Assembly (NCBI GenBank): GCA_002731275.1
Contig: PCBK01000019.1
Location: 28,589-92,588 of the forward strand
From: Deltaproteobacteria bacterium
GTDB lineage: Bacteria > Myxococcota_C > UBA6777
Direction: 5' to 3'
Length of the DNA stretch: 64,000 nt
Shown: piece after piece, positions 62,814-64,000 of the stretch
Position numbering within the stretch: position 1 is the stretch's first letter
Layout of the letters: each line of letters starts with the position of its first letter
Notes under the pieces: generated by a model
Database searches by the model: none
What the model saw: only the letters and a program-made list of their open reading frames with translations
Told to the model about the DNA's origin: nothing
Program-made: the position numbers and the translations under genes

Positions 62814-64000
62814 CTAGCGCGAAGAGGGAGTGGGCTGAGAACTCGCTGGCTTTTTCGGTTGGGTCGTCGGGGAGCTCGTATGTTGGGTCGTTGGAGGTGC
62901 TGTGCGTGGACTTGTCAGAGGTGTTGTGGAGGGGTGGAGGGGGAGTATCTCGCTGTGTATTTTTTTACACACTCTGAGTAGCCAAAAAAGTCTTCTGCTT
63001 TTATACGTTGATTGGCGTACCGAGCGCGTGACTTCGTTGCATAGCCAGTGAAACTTTCCAGGTTGCTGGCGACGAAGCTGACTCCAAAGAGCGATCACTC
63101 TTCTCGCATTTGTGTCTATGCGAAGGATTCGATAGCCGTACTTTTCGATCAGTGCGTCATTTCCCTCTCCACGCTTCAGGAAAAGGGCTTGTTTATCATC
63201 GTAGGCAACAGGGACCCAGTTCGAATCGTTGTAAAGAAGCGATGTCATCGGCATTCGATGTGGTAGAATGGCCATTGAGACGCCCAACGTATCAAGGTGT
63301 TTGGGAAGGGTTTTTTGGCCGCGATGCTTGGCATAATGGGTGTAGAAGAACTTTTCTTTAAACAAGATATTGGTGCGACCATCGATAAAGACTTTGCGAG
63401 TGGGCAGCTTCCAATGGATGAATCCTCCAACATCGAAGAGGTTGTAGAGTTTTCCTTTGGGTTTGTGTTGTTTGAGGAACGCGACGCCGTTGTATGGATG
63501 AAATGTCTTTTTCTCTCGAAATTGGAGGAAATCAGTCATAAACATGACTTGGTTTCCCTTGTAGTATTGGTAAGACCAGAAGGGGGCGAGGATAAGCAAG
63601 ACGACAAAGAGTCCTCCCATGCCGTACTGCGCAGCTTTTTGTCGAGCGGATACGGCTTCTTGGGAGATGAAGGCGATCCATTGTGGGAGGTAGAGGAGTC
63701 CTATGAGTCCTAAGAATCCGGCAAATCGTCTGTTCTTGAGCATCATCCAAAAAACAAATGCTAAAAGGATGAATTGGTGACCTCTTTTCTTCCACTCTCC
63801 TCCTATCATGGAAAAGAGAGCCAATAAAGCGATGATGAACGCTGGCACCCAGATCCCGAAGAACTCACTAAACTGTACGGGAAGAACCTCTTGCGTCATC
63901 TTCATGATGGAGGCGTTTTTGGAGCCAAAGGTGAGGAGGATGAGCGTCTTCCAGAGTCCAGCGCCTGTCGGTGTGACACAAGTAGCGATGATGGTGGCAA
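62814..64000 (-). CDS. GT-C-like polytopic membrane protein, paralog 2 (5' end outside window)
   Basis: The frame is open to the window edge, so about 395 C-terminal residues are seen. It aligns with the preceding paralog throughout: TPTGAGLWKTLILLTFGSKN, EWKKRGHQF, a GGFIHWKLPTRKVFIDGRTN core, VPVAYDDKQALFLKRGEGND, and a Pro/Thr/Ser-rich tail. Over the region from MKMTQEV on, identity is moderate, whereas the last 100 bases of the window are almost identical to the other copy. The stop lies 30 bases from the start of paralog 1, in the same direction, so they are likely co-transcribed. Confidence 0.8.
   Translation of the reverse strand, partial: ATIIATCVTPTGAGLWKTLILLTFGSKNASIMKMTQEVLPVQFSEFFGIWVPAFIIALLALFSMIGGEWKKRGHQFILLAFVFWMMLKNRRFAGFLGLIGLLYLPQWIAFISQEAVSARQKAAQYGMGGLFVVLLILAPFWSYQYYKGNQVMFMTDFLQFREKKTFHPYNGVAFLKQHKPKGKLYNLFDVGGFIHWKLPTRKVFIDGRTNILFKEKFFYTHYAKHRGQKTLPKHLDTLGVSMAILPHRMPMTSLLYNDSNWVPVAYDDKQALFLKRGEGNDALIEKYGYRILRIDTNARRVIALWSQLRRQQPGKFHWLCNEVTRSVRQSTYKSRRLFWLLRVCKKIHSEILPLHPSTTPLTSPRTAPPTTQHTSSPTTQPKKPASSQPTPSSR
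63901..64000. repeat. Second copy of the 100-base near-identical tract
   Basis: Counterpart of 62011-62110. The match runs off the window end, so its full length is unknown. Confidence 0.95.

Noticed and set aside
1..64000. tRNA, rRNA or insertion sequence
   Set aside because: No cloverleaf, rRNA stretch, transposase frame or flanking target duplication was found by reading both strands; a tool such as tRNAscan-SE or ISfinder was not available.

Overview
The window reads as chromosome of a Gram-negative bacterium with roughly even base composition, most likely a member of the Myxococcota or a neighbouring deltaproteobacterial lineage. That placement is inferred from gene content: many long Cys-rich lipoproteins, MopE-type C..D.DCDG..D repeats, a calpain-like protease, a PEGA-tailed Ser/Thr kinase, and a TIGR03790 protein with a MYXO-CTERM-like tail. 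No rRNA, tRNA, insertion sequence, prophage or CRISPR array was seen. TTG and GTG starts with good Shine-Dalgarno sequences are common.

Layout. 0-3.4 kb: a 1069-residue lipoprotein with 14 MopE repeats. 3.4-11.6 kb (minus): a calpain-like protease, a small unknown protein, then a coupled block of MoxR ATPase, DUF58 protein, TgpA-like membrane transglutaminase and M20 peptidase. 12.1-17.2 kb: a Ser/Thr kinase with a GspE-N/MshEN-like N-terminus, a TPR-like protein and an alpha/beta hydrolase. 17.3-21.7 kb (plus): a large inverted-repeat regulatory site, then a DUF2252 lipoprotein, an outer-membrane barrel protein and a lamin-tail lipoprotein. 22.0-24.9 kb (minus): tetR, class II photolyase and dps, with three copies of one operator-like sequence. 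24.9-29.5 kb: a HEAT-repeat protein, an unknown protein, a stand-alone ThrRS editing-domain protein and a sirtuin.

29.5-52.1 kb is dominated by secreted Cys-rich proteins. These are a Stig1-like lipoprotein ending in a cytochrome-like domain, a TIGR03790/MYXO-CTERM protein, and an operon of three lipoproteins carrying about 64 copies of a four-Cys repeat. They are followed by a small lipoprotein with the same cytochrome-like domain, a lone dihydrolipoyl dehydrogenase, two more MopE lipoproteins and a CxxCH lipoprotein.

52.3-56.7 kb (plus): an ABC-2 exporter, a cytochrome P450 and a zinc-ribbon membrane protein, apparently one operon. 56.6-64 kb: an S41 peptidase whose end overlaps that operon, a small Cys-rich lipoprotein, a zinc-ribbon membrane protein, a class II glutamine amidotransferase, and two tandem paralogous GT-C-like membrane proteins, the second cut by the window end.

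The strongest candidates for something undescribed are the four-Cys repeat lipoprotein operon (34.2-42.8 kb) and the TetR/photolyase/Dps unit with repeated operators. Functions given for the Cys-rich proteins are structural descriptions only.
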